Positions 9,101 through 18,627 of a stretch of 64,000 bases of DNA are shown piece by piece. Source of the stretch: Cystobacter fuscus (GTDB taxonomy: Bacteria > Myxococcota > Myxococcia > Myxococcales > Myxococcaceae). The notes below the pieces were generated by a model that saw nothing but the letters and a program-made list of their open reading frames with translations, was not told the origin of the DNA and did no database searches. The position numbers and the translations under genes are program-made. The stretch spans positions 3,162,001 through 3,226,000 of the forward strand of contig NZ_CP022098.1 of NCBI RefSeq assembly GCF_002305875.1, written 5' to 3'. Each line of letters starts with the position of its first letter. Positions within the stretch are counted from its first letter, which is position 1.

Positions 9101-11416
9101 GAGCACGGGCTCCGTCTCCCAGGGGTCGCCGGGGAGCAGCTGGAAGGCATGGGTGAAGTAGGTGATGGCCGAGCGCAGCGCGATCGAGGCCTTGGCCCGC
9201 CGGCCCGCCTCGGCGTTCAGGTGGGCCACGCGCAGGCGCTCCGCGTCGTCGTGGATCAGCTCCGCTCCGGCGTTGAGCTGGCTCACGACATCGAAGAGCT
9301 TCTCCTGCAGGACCTCCGGGGGCAGGTTCGTCAGCAGCATGCGGCCGATCCGCAGGTGGACGAGCTTGCGCTCCTGCTCCTCGATGAGGGCATAGGCGGC
9401 CTGCTGGATGCGGTCATGGCTGAACCGGCCTTGATCCGCGCCGGTGCGCACCAGCAGGTTCTCCTGGAAGGCGGGCTCCAGGTCCCGCTCCAGTGAGGCG
9501 GCCTCCGTGTCGCCGCACAGGGTGCTCAGCATCTGGAGCGGGAAGGAGTTGCCCACGCAGGCGGCCAGCCGCAGCAGGTGCTGGGTGCCGGAGGGGAGCT
9601 GACGCAGCTTGCCCACCATGAAGTCGACGACGTTGTCCGAGTAGCCCCGGGCCCGGACTCCGTCCTCGTCCCACCGCCAGGTGCCGTCGGGGGCGTGCAC
9701 CAGGAGTCCATCCTGGTGGAGCGTGAGCAGGAACTGCAGCAGGAAGAAGGGGTTGCCTCCGGTCTTCTCGATGGTCAGCGCCGAGAGCGGAGCGATGAGC
9801 TCCTCGCCCGCGCCGGGCAGCGCGTCCGTGACGAGCTGCCGCACCTCCTCGAGCCCCAGGGGTTCGAGCAGGAGATCCTGCGTGCGCGCGCCGGCCGTGC
9901 GCATCCCCTCGAGCGCGCGAGCCAGGGGATGGGAGGGGCCCACCTCGTTGTCGCGGTAGGCGCCGATGAGCAGGATGGGCGGCGTGTCCGCGTGGGTGAG
10001 CAGGTGATGGAGGAGTTGAAGGCTGGCGGGGTCGGCCCACTGCAGGTCATCCAGGAAGAGGACCAGTGGATGCTCCGAGGTGGCGAAGAGGCCGAGGAAC
10101 TTGCGGAACACCCGGTTGAAGCGGTGTTGGGCCTCGGCGGTCGGCAGCTCCGTGGCGGGGGGTTGCTTGCCCGCGACGAGCTCGAGCTGGGGCACCACGT
10201 CCACGAGCACCTGTCCCTGCCCCTCCCAGGCTTCCTGGAGGCGCTCGCGCCACCGCGCCAGGGACTCGTCGCTGCCCGCGAGCAGTTGCTGCGTCAGCCC
10301 GCGGATGGCCTGCGCCAGGGTGGCGTAGGGGCTGGCCTGCTGGAACTGCTCGAACTTGCCGCTCAGGAAGAAGCTGCGGTGGCGTACCACGGGCTTGTGC
10401 AGCTCGTGCACCACCGCGGACTTGCCGCTGCCGGAATAGCCGCGCACCAGGATGAGCTCGGGCTGTCCGCTCCGGGCGACGCGCTCGAAGCCCTGGATCA
10501 GCGCGGTGGCATGGGCGTCGCGCCCATAGAGGCGTTGGGGGAGCTGGAAGCGGGTGGGAAAGTCGTACATCCCCGGGGGGAAGTCTTCGTGCTGGTCCCG
10601 CAGCAGGTTGTCCCGGCAGCGCTCCAGGTCCGCCTTCAGCCCGTCGGCGCTCTGGTAGCGCTCCTCGGCGACCTTGGCCAGCAGCTTGAGCACGATGGCG
10701 GACAGCACGGGAGGAATGTCCGCGACGCGCTCGGTGAGCGGCTGGGGCTCCACCGCCATGTGGACGTGGAACCACTCGAGCGCGTCACGCCCATGGAAGG
10801 GGCGGATGCCCGTCAGCAGCTCGTAGAGGGTGACGCCCAGCGAGTAGAAGTCGGTGCGGTAGTCCACCGAGCGGTTCATCCGCCCGGTCTGCTCGGGCGA
10901 CATGTAGGCCAGGGTTCCCTCGATGAGTGTGGTCGGCGCCGCGTCCACGTGCTCGACCATCTGGAGGGTGGCGGTGCCGAAGTCGATGAGGCGCGCCTCC
11001 CCCGAGGGCGTGAGGATGATGTTGGAGGGTTTGATGTCCTTGTGGATGACGCCGCGGCGATGGATCTCGGCCAGGGTGGTCGTCAGGGAGATGGCCATGT
11101 CCAGCACGTTGCGCACGGGGAAGGGCTTGCCCGTGAGCGCGGACAGCACGTCTCCTTCCACCTCCTCCAACAACAGACTCGGCCGATCCTGGAGCTGTTC
11201 GCAGGCATGGGCCCGAAGCACGCCCCGTACGTCTCGGATGCGCTGGAGGATGTTGAACTCGCGGTGATAGCGCTCGCTCTCACGCGGCCCGACGGCGGCC
11301 ATGGGCGTCTTGACGATGAGTGGCAGTCCATCCACGTCCCGCAGGGCGTGGAAGAGCAGGTTGGTCCCGGTGGCCTTGAGGGCCCCTCGAAGGGTGTAGC
11401 CTGGGATGGAGAGCAT
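6140..11416 (-). CDS. Ser/Thr kinase-AAA-TPR-GAF-histidine kinase fusion
   Basis: 1758 residues in one chain. Residues about 1-265 are a eukaryotic-like protein kinase: Lys36 in VK, an HKDIKPSN catalytic loop at about 125-132 (HKD instead of HRD) and DFG at 145-147. Next comes an AAA-type ATPase with Walker A GYSGSGKS (about 330) and a LFLDDLQWAD Walker B region, then a long helical TPR-like region, a GAF domain (about 1270-1420), and a histidine kinase. The H-box reads NVLHNVGN, and the ATPase part has NLISNAKHA, DNGMGI and GGHGLGLH. This architecture is common in myxobacteria and cyanobacteria as a cytoplasmic sensor. The input signal and the response-regulator partner are not encoded next to it. 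Confidence 0.95.
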   Translation of the reverse strand: MLSIPGYTLRGALKATGTNLLFHALRDVDGLPLIVKTPMAAVGPRESERYHREFNILQRIRDVRGVLRAHACEQLQDRPSLLLEEVEGDVLSALTGKPFPVRNVLDMAISLTTTLAEIHRRGVIHKDIKPSNIILTPSGEARLIDFGTATLQMVEHVDAAPTTLIEGTLAYMSPEQTGRMNRSVDYRTDFYSLGVTLYELLTGIRPFHGRDALEWFHVHMAVEPQPLTERVADIPPVLSAIVLKLLAKVAEERYQSADGLKADLERCRDNLLRDQHEDFPPGMYDFPTRFQLPQRLYGRDAHATALIQGFERVARSGQPELILVRGYSGSGKSAVVHELHKPVVRHRSFFLSGKFEQFQQASPYATLAQAIRGLTQQLLAGSDESLARWRERLQEAWEGQGQVLVDVVPQLELVAGKQPPATELPTAEAQHRFNRVFRKFLGLFATSEHPLVLFLDDLQWADPASLQLLHHLLTHADTPPILLIGAYRDNEVGPSHPLARALEGMRTAGARTQDLLLEPLGLEEVRQLVTDALPGAGEELIAPLSALTIEKTGGNPFFLLQFLLTLHQDGLLVHAPDGTWRWDEDGVRARGYSDNVVDFMVGKLRQLPSGTQHLLRLAACVGNSFPLQMLSTLCGDTEAASLERDLEPAFQENLLVRTGADQGRFSHDRIQQAAYALIEEQERKLVHLRIGRMLLTNLPPEVLQEKLFDVVSQLNAGAELIHDDAERLRVAHLNAEAGRRAKASIALRSAITYFTHAFQLLPGDPWETEPVLAFKLSLEHASCKFMSGNAAGALQLVISFLGHARTRGDIAAVYCLKTDILIGMGNIQTAVTCLLEGLALVGMPMSPHPTWEEVEAANAEVWALLGERPIESLVTLPPMTDPDMEAVMSLLGAMYAPAFVTDTNLLILHLSRMVALSLRHGNTAASVHGYSWYGVVLGPAFKRFPEGHAFGQLACALAESRGFTALRAKALYGLEIISYWTQPLSIALGLVREAFQQALQSSDSQIAGYCCNHIVTDRFLLGHELEEVYRESVANLHFTRGADFLDSGDIIYFTQRHVQQLRGLTASFGTMNGEDFDEETFEAGLTPQRMSTMRCWYWLIKAQSRYMSGAYPEALEYANKSQELSWSSLGHIQLMDLHLFRALALAACCARMTPEKRQQALAELGRHQQQLAEWARHCPSTFLAPERLVAAELARLTGQRDEAIQAYEHAVQSAREHGFLQRAALAYELAARFWREQHVPTIAEAYARKAREAYLRWGAQGKVQHMESEWPLLATPEPGARNVSDTSSTRIDALTLVKAQQAISEEIVLERLVASLLHIAMENAGAQRGALLLPQDGKLAIAALSGTVSGQPTTGGAESYLPWTVISYVKRTREHVLIGDASQPHPFSSDAWLEQSHARSVLCLPLLRREEFRGVLYLENTLATNAFTPGRIALLGHLASQAAISIENARLYADVQNAEAALRRSNDELEKHVEERTRELKRTQVRLVDAARAAGMAEIAANVLHNVGNVLTSAVINLQVVRETMNASRLGRLKQVTHMLDEHHDDLAGFFARDIRGAQLPGYLSALTEELLRERASLQEGMAAMDKHIEHIRAIVQVQQTYAHSTLVTEECDLARLVEDALSLQRASLQRHGITVTKELSPVPKVCLDKHKVLQILINLISNAKHAMNPMPEPQRHLRVRLDTEGNTARIQIVDNGMGIMPEIRSRLFGQGFTTRTGGHGLGLHSSALEARILGGSISLESEGPGKGATAILKIPLS

Positions 11417-11856
11417 GGTCGGGGAACTCCGTGTCTCTGGAGGATGTCTGTTCCGGCTCTTGGGACGGAAGGCGGAGGGGAGGCGCTCGCGCGGAGACGT
11501 CGCGTCTGAAGCCGGGGCTCCATCGCGGCCCTCATGGCGTCAGTCACCGGCTCAAGCTCATCGACAGTCCATCGCTTCTCTGGCCCGTCTTGGCGTTTCA
11601 TGGGTTCCCCCTCTTCCGTTCTCCATCCTATAGGAGCGGGAAGTGGGAACGCGTCCACTCAGTCCCCCAGTGTTTGTCGCTGCTACCGGGAGAGCAAAGC
11701 CAGATGGGTGAGGGCTTCGAAGGGCGCGCGCGACACGCGGATGCGCGTGGGGCGGCGGCTGGGAGGCGCGGGGGAGGCGCAGTGGGCTTCTGGTATACGC
11801 CTCTCCAGGCGGCTCCCCCGGACACGTCCGCTCGGCTGAGTGGACGTGCTTGATGC
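11417..11856. other. 440-bp non-coding leader region
   Basis: The stretch separates the hybrid kinase from the DUF1993 gene. On the minus strand an ATG at 11601 has a good ribosome site (AGAGGGGGAAC) and opens a frame of about 60 plausible codons that then runs out of frame into the kinase gene; it could be a leader peptide or a fortuitous frame. At 11823-11848 the sequence CACGTCC...GGACGTG can form an 11-bp stem with one G-U pair and a 4-base loop, placed just downstream of the DUF1993 gene; it lacks a T-run, so it is only a possible terminator. Nothing else was recognised. Confidence 0.4.
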
Positions 11857-12363
11857 TCAGTGGCGGCCGAGGAAGTCCATCTTGCCGATGTCCAGCCCGT
11901 TGTGACGCAGGATAGCGTACGCCGTGGTGAGGTGGAAATAGAAGTTGGGCAGCGCGAAGGTGAGCAGGAAGGGCTGCCCCTGGAGCCGCATCTCCTGGGT
12001 GCGCATTTTGATGATGACGGTGCGCTCCTCGCTGCCGTCGATCTGCTCCGCCTTCAGGCTCTTCAGGAAGTCGATTGTCTTGGTGATGCGCGCCTGCCAG
12101 TCGGCGAAGGTCGACTCCGTGTCGGGCTGCTGGGTGGGCTCCATCCCCGCCAACTGGGTGGCACAGTACTTCGCGGACTCACAGGTCATCCGCAGTTGGA
12201 AGGACAGGGGAAGCATGTCGGGCGCCAGCCGGGCATTGATGAGGACGCTCGGCTCGATCTTCTTCGTCTCGGCATAGGAGACGGCCTTGCCGAGGATCGC
12301 CGACAGGTTGTCTAGCATGTGGATGAAGACGGGGACGGACGCCTGGTACATGGACAGGGACAT
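11857..12363 (-). CDS. DUF1993 family protein
   Basis: 168 residues, the normal size of the DUF1993 family, which has a four-helix DinB-like fold and no settled function. Visible signatures are the N-terminal helix with FIHMLDNLSAIL, the LAPDMLPLSFQ segment and the C-terminal PNFYFHLTTAYAILRHNG segment that closes with a conserved DFLG. Signal sequence and membrane segments are absent, so it is cytoplasmic. Its start is 95 bp from the end of hflX, on the same strand, so the two could be cotranscribed, but no functional link is known. Confidence 0.85.
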   Translation of the reverse strand: MSLSMYQASVPVFIHMLDNLSAILGKAVSYAETKKIEPSVLINARLAPDMLPLSFQLRMTCESAKYCATQLAGMEPTQQPDTESTFADWQARITKTIDFLKSLKAEQIDGSEERTVIIKMRTQEMRLQGQPFLLTFALPNFYFHLTTAYAILRHNGLDIGKMDFLGRH

Positions 12364-12458
12364 GGTGCTTGCTCCTATTGGGATGGGGAGGGTCTCCCGG
12401 CCCGGGAGATAAGTGGGCCACGGCCTGGACTGTCAACGAAGGCGGAATGCCGCGCGGC

Positions 12459-13886
12459 TCACGTCCCGAAGGCGTGGGTGAGCCGGGCGATCGCCGCCGG
12501 GAGCGCGCGGATCCTCAGGGTCCGGCCGTTCTCGTCGAAGGACTCGGAGAGCACCCGGGCATGCTCGTACACCTCGCTGATGCGCCCCTGGCGCGCGTAG
12601 GGAATCACCAGGTCCGCCTCGATCATGGAGCGCTCGAAGAACTCCAGGAGGCCTTGCCGCAGCGCGGCGACGTCGTCGGGTGCGTGCGCCGAGAGGACGC
12701 GCGCCTCGGGGTGTTGTTGGAGCAGGGTCTCGCGCTGCTCGGCGGAGAGCCGGTCCGCCTTGTTGAACAACAGCAGGCTCGGAACGCTCTGCGCTCCAAT
12801 CTCGCGGAGCACGGAGCGGGTGACCTCGAGCTGGGCCGGCCAGGTGGGGTCGGAGGCATCCACCACGTAGAGCAGCAGCGAGGCCTCCAGCGCCTCGTCG
12901 AGCGTGGAGCGGAAGGAGGCCACGAGATCGTGCGGCAGCTTCTGGATGAAGCCCACGGTGTCCGAGACGAGGATCCGCGGCCGGGTCTCCGGCTTCAGCG
13001 CCCGCACCGTGGTGTCGAGCGTGGCGAAGAGCTGGTCGGCCACCAGGACCTCGCTGCCCGTCAGGGCGCGCATGAGCGAGGACTTGCCCGCGTTGGTGTA
13101 GCCCACCAGGGCCACCCGGAGCTGGTCCCTCCGGGCGTAGCGCCGGTTCTCCTGGTCCTGTTGGATGGTCGCGAGCCCCGCGCGCAGCTCGGCGAGCCGG
13201 TCGCGAATCCTGCGGCGATCGAGCTCCATCGCCGAATCACCCGAGCCCCGGCCTTGCTGGCGCTCGCGGCTTCCCGTCGACTCGCGCATGCGGGGGGCGA
13301 GGTAGTTGAGCCGGGCGATCTCCACCTGCATCCGCGCCTCCCGGCTGCGCGCGTGGCGGTGGAAGATGTCCACGATGACGCCGGTGCGGTCGAGCACCTG
13401 GGCACCGGTGGCCCGCTCGAGGTTGCTCAACTGACTGGGCGTCAACTCGTGGTCGACCACCACCACGGTGGGCCTCGGCCCGGCGTGCTCCTCCCCGGCC
13501 TCGTCGACCTCGGCGGCTTCATCGGTTTCGTCGGCCTCGGCTTCCGGTGGCGCCACGGGGGCGGCCTCCGCCGCCGCCTCGGCCGCCTCTTCCGCTTCGG
13601 CTTCCCAGCGCTCGCGGGCCTTCGACTTGCGAGCCCGTGCCCCCGACGGCACGGTGCCTCGGCCTCCGGTGAGCCGGGCCAGCTCCTCGAGCTTTCCGGT
13701 TCCGAGGACCGTTCCCGCGGCGACGCCGTCGCGGCGCTGACTCACGGTGGCGACGACCTCGTACCCGAGGGTGTGCACCAGCCGTCCGAGCTCGGCGAGG
13801 TCGGCGGCGTGTTCGGTGTCCGAGACGTTGGGGAGTTGGACGCCCACCAACACGGCGAGGGGGCGCTCCGGAGGGGATTGCGACAT
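12459..13886 (-). CDS. hflX: GTPase HflX
   Basis: 475 residues. HflX is a ribosome-associated GTPase that helps split stalled or stressed ribosomes. The N-terminal HflX domain ends in a coiled-coil with [11 protein letters not shown]. The G domain has G1 [10 protein letters not shown]2 around FATLDTT, G3 SDTVGFI and G4 NKAD. An Ala/Glu-rich insert of about 60 residues near residues 80-140 interrupts the N-terminal domain and appears to be a lineage-specific disordered extension. The gene is divergent from the FAD-linked oxidase, with 44 bp between the starts. Confidence 0.95.
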   Translation of the reverse strand: MSQSPPERPLAVLVGVQLPNVSDTEHAADLAELGRLVHTLGYEVVATVSQRRDGVAAGTVLGTGKLEELARLTGGRGTVPSGARARKSKARERWEAEAEEAAEAAAEAAPVAPPEAEADETDEAAEVDEAGEEHAGPRPTVVVVDHELTPSQLSNLERATGAQVLDRTGVIVDIFHRHARSREARMQVEIARLNYLAPRMRESTGSRERQQGRGSGDSAMELDRRRIRDRLAELRAGLATIQQDQENRRYARRDQLRVALVGYTNAGKSSLMRALTGSEVLVADQLFATLDTTVRALKPETRPRILVSDTVGFIQKLPHDLVASFRSTLDEALEASLLLYVVDASDPTWPAQLEVTRSVLREIGAQSVPSLLLFNKADRLSAEQRETLLQQHPEARVLSAHAPDDVAALRQGLLEFFERSMIEADLVIPYARQGRISEVYEHARVLSESFDENGRTLRIRALPAAIARLTHAFGT

Positions 13887-13930
13887 GCTTCCCTCCTACC
13901 ACGGAGCTTGGACGATGTAGCGTCGTGCCC

Positions 13931-15301
13931 ATGAGCGTGGACTGGTTGAAGCAGCTCGCGGCCGTGCTGCCGCCCGAGGGACTCATCACCGATGCCGACG
14001 TGCTCGAGGCCCACCGGAGGGATCAAGCGGATTGGGCCCCCGCGGGCGTGGCGCGTGCCCTCGTCCGCCCCGCGTCGACGGCCGAGGTGCAGGCGGTGCT
14101 CCGGGTGGCGTCGGCCCACCGCGTTCCGGTGGTCGCCCGGGGAGCGGGCTCGGGCCTGTCGGGTGGCGCCAACGCCGTGGACGGGTGCCTCATCCTCTCG
14201 CTCACGCGGATGAACCGCATCCTGGAGCTGGACCGCAAGAGCCTGTTCGCCGTCGTCCAGCCCGGTGTCATCAATGGCGCGCTCAAGGCGGCCGCGGCGG
14301 AAGTGGGGCTGTGGTACGCGCCGGACCCGGCGAGCTGGGAGTTCTCCACCCTGGGCGGCAACCTCGCCACCAACGCGGGGGGCCTGTGCTGCGTGAAGTA
14401 CGGCGTGACGGGAGACGCCGTGCTCGGGCTGGAGGTGGTGCTCGCGGATGGCTCCGTCGTGCGCACCGGGGGCCGCACGGTGAAGAACGTGGCGGGCTAC
14501 GATCTCACCCGCCTGTTCGTCGGCTCCGAGGGGACGCTCGGCATCATCACCGAGGCCACGTTGCGGCTGCGCCCTCGTCCTCCCAAGGCCACGACCCTGG
14601 TGGCTTCGTTCCCCACGCTCGTCGCGGCGGGCGCGGCCGTCATCGACATCGTGGCGGACACCCGGCCCTCGCTCCTGGAGTTGATGGACCGCGCCACCGT
14701 GCGCGCCGTGGAGGCCCACATGCCGCTGGGGTTGGACGTGGACGCGGCGGCGCTGCTCCTGGCGCGCTCGGACGCGGGGGGAGAGCAGGGCGTGGCGGAG
14801 TGCGCGCGCATGGCCGCCGTCTGCGAGGCCGCCGGCGCCACCTTCGTCATCCAGTCCTCCGACGAGGCCGAGGGCGAGTCCCTGCTCGCCGCGCGCCGCT
14901 TCGCCTTCCTCGCCCTGGAGAAGCTGGGGACGACGCTGCTCGATGACGTCTGCGTGCCCGTCTCCCGTCTGGCGGAGTTGCTCGCGGTGGTCGAGCGCAT
15001 CGCCGCGGAGCGCCGGGTCCTCATCGGCACGTTCGGCCACGCGGGGGATGGCAACATGCACCCCACGCTCGTCTTCGACCGGAACGACGCGGACGAGGTG
15101 GCACGGGCCCACGCGGCGTTCGACGACATCCTGCACGCCGTGCTCGAGCTGGGCGGCACCATCACCGGCGAGCACGGGGTGGGTCTGCTCAAGCGCCCCT
15201 TCCTGGCGCGGCAGCTCGGAGACGAGACCACGCGGCTCCATCACACGCTCAAGGCCGCGATGGATCCGCTCGGCATCCTCAACCCCGGCAAGCTCCTCTG
15301 A
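13931..15301 (+). CDS. FAD-linked oxidase, GlcD/D-lactate dehydrogenase type
   Basis: 456 residues from the ATG at 13931; a GTG two codons earlier is an alternative, and no clear ribosome site is present, so the transcript may be leaderless. The N-terminal FAD-binding PCMH domain shows [11 protein letters not shown] and [10 protein letters not shown], and the C-terminal FAD-oxidase domain shows [10 protein letters not shown] and [13 protein letters not shown]. These fit glycolate oxidase subunit GlcD or D-lactate dehydrogenases that oxidise 2-hydroxyacids and pass electrons to the membrane chain. Iron-sulfur partner genes (glcE, glcF) are not adjacent, so the protein may act alone. Exact substrate is not readable from the sequence. 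Confidence 0.9.
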   Translation: MSVDWLKQLAAVLPPEGLITDADVLEAHRRDQADWAPAGVARALVRPASTAEVQAVLRVASAHRVPVVARGAGSGLSGGANAVDGCLILSLTRMNRILELDRKSLFAVVQPGVINGALKAAAAEVGLWYAPDPASWEFSTLGGNLATNAGGLCCVKYGVTGDAVLGLEVVLADGSVVRTGGRTVKNVAGYDLTRLFVGSEGTLGIITEATLRLRPRPPKATTLVASFPTLVAAGAAVIDIVADTRPSLLELMDRATVRAVEAHMPLGLDVDAAALLLARSDAGGEQGVAECARMAAVCEAAGATFVIQSSDEAEGESLLAARRFAFLALEKLGTTLLDDVCVPVSRLAELLAVVERIAAERRVLIGTFGHAGDGNMHPTLVFDRNDADEVARAHAAFDDILHAVLELGGTITGEHGVGLLKRPFLARQLGDETTRLHHTLKAAMDPLGILNPGKLL

Positions 15302-15328
15302 CGAGGGCCGCCGGGAGAGGGGCGTACT

Positions 15329-16951
15329 TCAGCTGCGCAGGCCCGGGGCTTCGTGGCCGGTGCGCGCCACGTACTCGGTGTAGCCGCCGCCGTACAGGTG
15401 CGGGCCCTCGGGCGTCAGCTCCAGCACCCGGTTGGACAGTGCCCCGAGGAAGTGCCGATCGTGGCTCACGAAGAGCATGGTGCCCTCGTAGTTGGAGAGC
15501 GCGGTGATCAGCATCTGCTTGGTGGCCATGTCCAGGTGGTTGGTGGGCTCGTCCAGCACCAGGAAGTTGGGCGGATCATAGAGCATCTGCGCCAGCACCA
15601 GCCGGGCCTTCTCGCCACCGGAGAGCACGCGGCACTTCTTCTCGATCTCCTCTCCGGAGAAGCCGAAGCACCCGGCGAGCGCGCGCAGCGAGCCCTGGGA
15701 CGCGCGGGGGAACCTGTCCACCAGCGAGTCGAACACGGTCAGCTCGGGCTTGAGGATCTCCATGGCGTGCTGGGCGAAGTAGGCCATCTTCACGCTGCCG
15801 CCGAGCGTCACCGCGCCATCGTCCGGCTTGGAGTCCCCGGCGATGAGCTTGAGCAGGGTGGACTTGCCCGCGCCGTTGACGCCCATGACGCACCAGCGCT
15901 CGCCGCGGCGCACCAGGAAGTCCAGACCGTTGTAGATGCGGCGCTTGCCGTAGCCCTTCACCACGCGCTCCAGCTTCGCCACGTCGTCACCCGAGCGCGG
16001 CGGCGCCTGGAAGTCGAACAGCAGCGTCTGGCGGCGCTTGGGCGGCTCCACCTTCTCGATCTTCTCCAGCTTCTTCACCCGGCTCTGCACCTGGGCGGCG
16101 TGCGAGGCGCGCGCCTTGAAGCGCTCGATGAACTTCAGCTCCTTGGCGAGCATCGCCTGCTGGCGGTCGAACTGCGCCTGCTGCTGCTTCTCGTTCTGCG
16201 CGCGCTGCTGCTCGTAGAAGTCGTAGTTGCCCGAGTACGTGGTCAGCTCGCCGCCGTCGATCTCGACGATCTTCGTCACGATGCGGTTCATGAACTCGCG
16301 GTCGTGGCTCGTCATCAGCAGGGCGCCCTCGAAGTTCTTGAGGAAGCTCTCCAGCCAGATGAGCGACTCGATGTCCAGGTGGTTGCTCGGCTCGTCGAGC
16401 AGCATCACGTCCGGACGCATGAGCAGGATGCGGGCGAGCGCCACGCGCATCTTCCATCCGCCCGACAGCGCGCCCACGTCGCCGTCCATCATCTCCTCGC
16501 TGAAGCCCAGGCCCGCGAGGATCTCCCGCGCCTTGCCCTCCAGCGCGTAGCCGCCCAGCTCCTCGTAGCGGCCCTGCACGACACCGAAGCGCTCCACGAG
16601 CTTGTCCATCTCGTCCATGCGCTCGGGGTCCGCCATGGCCGCTTCCAGCGCCTTGAGCTCCGTGGCGATCTCCGACACCGGCCCCGCGCCGTCCATCACC
16701 GCGGCCACCGCGCTCTGGCCGGACATCTCGCCCACGTCCTGGTCGAAGTAGCCGATGGTGACGCCGCGGTCGACGGACACCTGGCCCTCGTCCGGGTGCT
16801 CGCGCTGGACGACCATGCGGAAGAGGGTGGACTTGCCCGCGCCGTTGGGGCCCACCAGGCCCACCTTCTCGCCCTTGTTGAGCTGAGCGGAGGCCTCCAC
16901 GAAGAGGATCTGCTGGCCGTGCTGCTTGCCGATGTTGTCGAGACGAATCAT
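15329..16951 (-). CDS. ABC-F family ATPase
   Basis: 540 residues with two ABC cassettes and no membrane segments. Walker A motifs are GPNGAGKST (about 35) and GVNGAGKST (about 360); signature motifs are LSGGWKMR and LSGGEKAR; Walker B segments are LLDEPSNHLD and VLDEPTNHLD. Between the cassettes lies a charged linker rich in Gln and Lys with YSGNYDFYEQQ. ABC-F proteins act on the ribosome, gating elongation or protecting it from antibiotics. The layout matches housekeeping YbiT/EttA-type members more than resistance types, but the subfamily is not certain. The gene is convergent with the FAD-linked oxidase. Confidence 0.93.
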   Translation of the reverse strand: MIRLDNIGKQHGQQILFVEASAQLNKGEKVGLVGPNGAGKSTLFRMVVQREHPDEGQVSVDRGVTIGYFDQDVGEMSGQSAVAAVMDGAGPVSEIATELKALEAAMADPERMDEMDKLVERFGVVQGRYEELGGYALEGKAREILAGLGFSEEMMDGDVGALSGGWKMRVALARILLMRPDVMLLDEPSNHLDIESLIWLESFLKNFEGALLMTSHDREFMNRIVTKIVEIDGGELTTYSGNYDFYEQQRAQNEKQQQAQFDRQQAMLAKELKFIERFKARASHAAQVQSRVKKLEKIEKVEPPKRRQTLLFDFQAPPRSGDDVAKLERVVKGYGKRRIYNGLDFLVRRGERWCVMGVNGAGKSTLLKLIAGDSKPDDGAVTLGGSVKMAYFAQHAMEILKPELTVFDSLVDRFPRASQGSLRALAGCFGFSGEEIEKKCRVLSGGEKARLVLAQMLYDPPNFLVLDEPTNHLDMATKQMLITALSNYEGTMLFVSHDRHFLGALSNRVLELTPEGPHLYGGGYTEYVARTGHEAPGLRS

Positions 16952-17119
16952 GAGACCTCGGGGAGGGGTGAAGAAGCCCTCCTCATCTGCTCCCGCCCCT
17001 CTCCCAGACCCGGAGGGGTTTCGTCCAGAGGTTATCAGGGGGTCTGGCCCTTCCCGTGGGGCCCGCTACCGCCAGGCCCGTGATTGCCCCACACGGGAGC
17101 CAGCGATTACGCTGGCGCG

Positions 17120-17533
17120 ATGGCCAGAACACCCGAGAAGGCGGGGTACTCCCCGAAAAGAAAGCTCCCTCCGAGCGCCGCCGAGGAGACGGGGCCGGGC
17201 TCGCCGGGTTGCTCCCTGTCCCAGGCGCAGGAGGCCCTGAAGCTGCTGGAAGGGCGCTGGAAGCTCGTCATCCTCTTCCACCTGTTCCACACGCCGGTGT
17301 TGCGCTTCTCCGAGCTCGAGCGCGGCATCCCCGGCGTGTCGCAGAAGATGCTCATCCAGCAGTTGCGCGAGCTGGAGCGCGATGGGCTCGTGGTGCGGAC
17401 CGTTCATCCGCAGGTGCCGCCGAAGGTGGAATACAGCCTGACGGGATTCGGCCAGGCGCTCCTCCCCACGCTCCGGGCGCTGAGGGACTGGGCGGCCCTG
17501 AGAAAAACCCCGGCCCTGGCGGAGCGGGGTTGA
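17120..17533 (+). CDS. HxlR-type transcriptional regulator
   Basis: 137 residues from the ATG at 17120; an in-frame start at 17084 would add 12 residues. The winged-helix domain follows the HxlR pattern: a conserved Cys near the start of the domain (GCSLSQAQEAL), the GRWKLVILFHLF helix, RFSELERGIPGVSQKMLIQQLRELE recognition region read in pieces, and the wing VEYSLTGFGQAL. Many HxlR proteins sense oxidants or electrophiles through that cysteine. The target is unknown; the next gene downstream on the same strand is the lipoprotein at 17599, 65 bp away. Confidence 0.85.
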   Translation: MARTPEKAGYSPKRKLPPSAAEETGPGSPGCSLSQAQEALKLLEGRWKLVILFHLFHTPVLRFSELERGIPGVSQKMLIQQLRELERDGLVVRTVHPQVPPKVEYSLTGFGQALLPTLRALRDWAALRKTPALAERG

Positions 17534-17598
17534 GCCCGCGCGGTGGTGTTCGGGTACGCTCCCTGCTTGTCCGGCCCGAAGCGCTCAAAGGGGGCAGC

Positions 17599-18615
17599 GT
17601 GCGAGGGAAGTGTCTGGCGGTGGTGTTGGTCTTCGTGGGTTGTCAGCGCTCTTCCGAGCCCGTGGCTCCAGCGGAGGTGATCGAGCTGTCGCTCGATGGG
17701 GGCTCGGAGGCGGCTCCCGCTTCCCCACTCGCGGCGGAGGGGAGGGACACTCCCGGCCTGGCGGAGGAAAAGCCCGAGGTGTCATGGACCGCCCTTTCCG
17801 CGGATGGACGCGCGGAGGTGCGGCAGACGCGGGCTCTTGGGGGCAAGGGGTGCACGACCAGCTCGACGGTCTCCACTCCGTTCGCGCGGACCGAGGTGAT
17901 GTGGAAGTGGGACACCTGCGTGGCGACCCGGGAGCAACTCAAGTTCGTCTCCCCGGATGGCCATCGCCTGCTCGTGCTCGATTCCCTGCCCGGGCTCGTC
18001 GGACAGGAGTGGCGGGGGCTGGAGCTGGTCACGCTCTATGAGCAGGGGCTGCGCCTGAAGTTCCTCCGGGCGGGGACCGCCGTGCGCGCTCCGGAGGTCC
18101 GGCGTGAGCCGTTCTCCGGCCTCGCCTGGGTGAAGGGGACGGTGGGCCTGCCGGGAACACCTCCGAAGTACACCGACGACGGGAAGGCGATCGAGTTCGA
18201 GACCGTGGACGGGCGGACGTTCCAGTTGGGCTTCGACGGCGCCGGGTTTCCTCCGCCGGCCGAGGAGGCGCGTGCCTTCGTGGCCGAGGAGGGCCTGTAC
18301 CGGTACACGGATGAGCGGGGGACGACGCGGGTGGTGAACTCGGTGGACGACATCCCCGAGCGCTACCGCTCCCGGGCCGCGAGGGTGCGGGGCGAGGTCT
18401 CCGTGCAGCCCGCCTCCAAGCCCCAGGCCCCTCCGCCGTCCGCGAAGGAGGAGCCCGCGAAGGAGGCGCTTCCGCCCGAGCTCGCGAAGGAACTCCCGGG
18501 GCTTCCCCCCCAGCTCACGCCGCCTTCGAAGCTCATCAACGAAGCGAAGCAGACGGTGGAGAAGGTCCAGGAGATCCGACGGGAGCAGGATCGCGTCCTG
18601 GAGACCTTGCACTGA
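17599..18615 (+). CDS. Lipoprotein with DUF4124-like segment
   Basis: 338 residues from the GTG at 17599, preceded by AAAGGGGG. The signal ends in a lipobox, VLVFVGC, and the next residues are a Ser/Pro/Ala-rich linker, so it is probably an outer-membrane lipoprotein. Around residues 230-255 a segment GLYRYTDERGTTRVV with following DDIPERYR resembles the DUF4124 repeat found in periplasmic proteins. The C-terminal 80 residues are Pro/Ala/Glu-rich and end in a coiled-coil-like helix. Function is unknown. It converges with ugd, 12 bp from its end. Confidence 0.8.
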   Translation: MRGKCLAVVLVFVGCQRSSEPVAPAEVIELSLDGGSEAAPASPLAAEGRDTPGLAEEKPEVSWTALSADGRAEVRQTRALGGKGCTTSSTVSTPFARTEVMWKWDTCVATREQLKFVSPDGHRLLVLDSLPGLVGQEWRGLELVTLYEQGLRLKFLRAGTAVRAPEVRREPFSGLAWVKGTVGLPGTPPKYTDDGKAIEFETVDGRTFQLGFDGAGFPPPAEEARAFVAEEGLYRYTDERGTTRVVNSVDDIPERYRSRAARVRGEVSVQPASKPQAPPPSAKEEPAKEALPPELAKELPGLPPQLTPPSKLINEAKQTVEKVQEIRREQDRVLETLH

Positions 18616-18627
18616 CGTGTCCCGCGG

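Noticed and set aside
17084-17533. A longer gene starting at 17056 that runs through the HxlR gene into the lipoprotein
   Set aside because: The first 180 codons of that frame are Arg/Gly-rich shadow; the lipoprotein has its own GTG, ribosome site and signal peptide at 17599.
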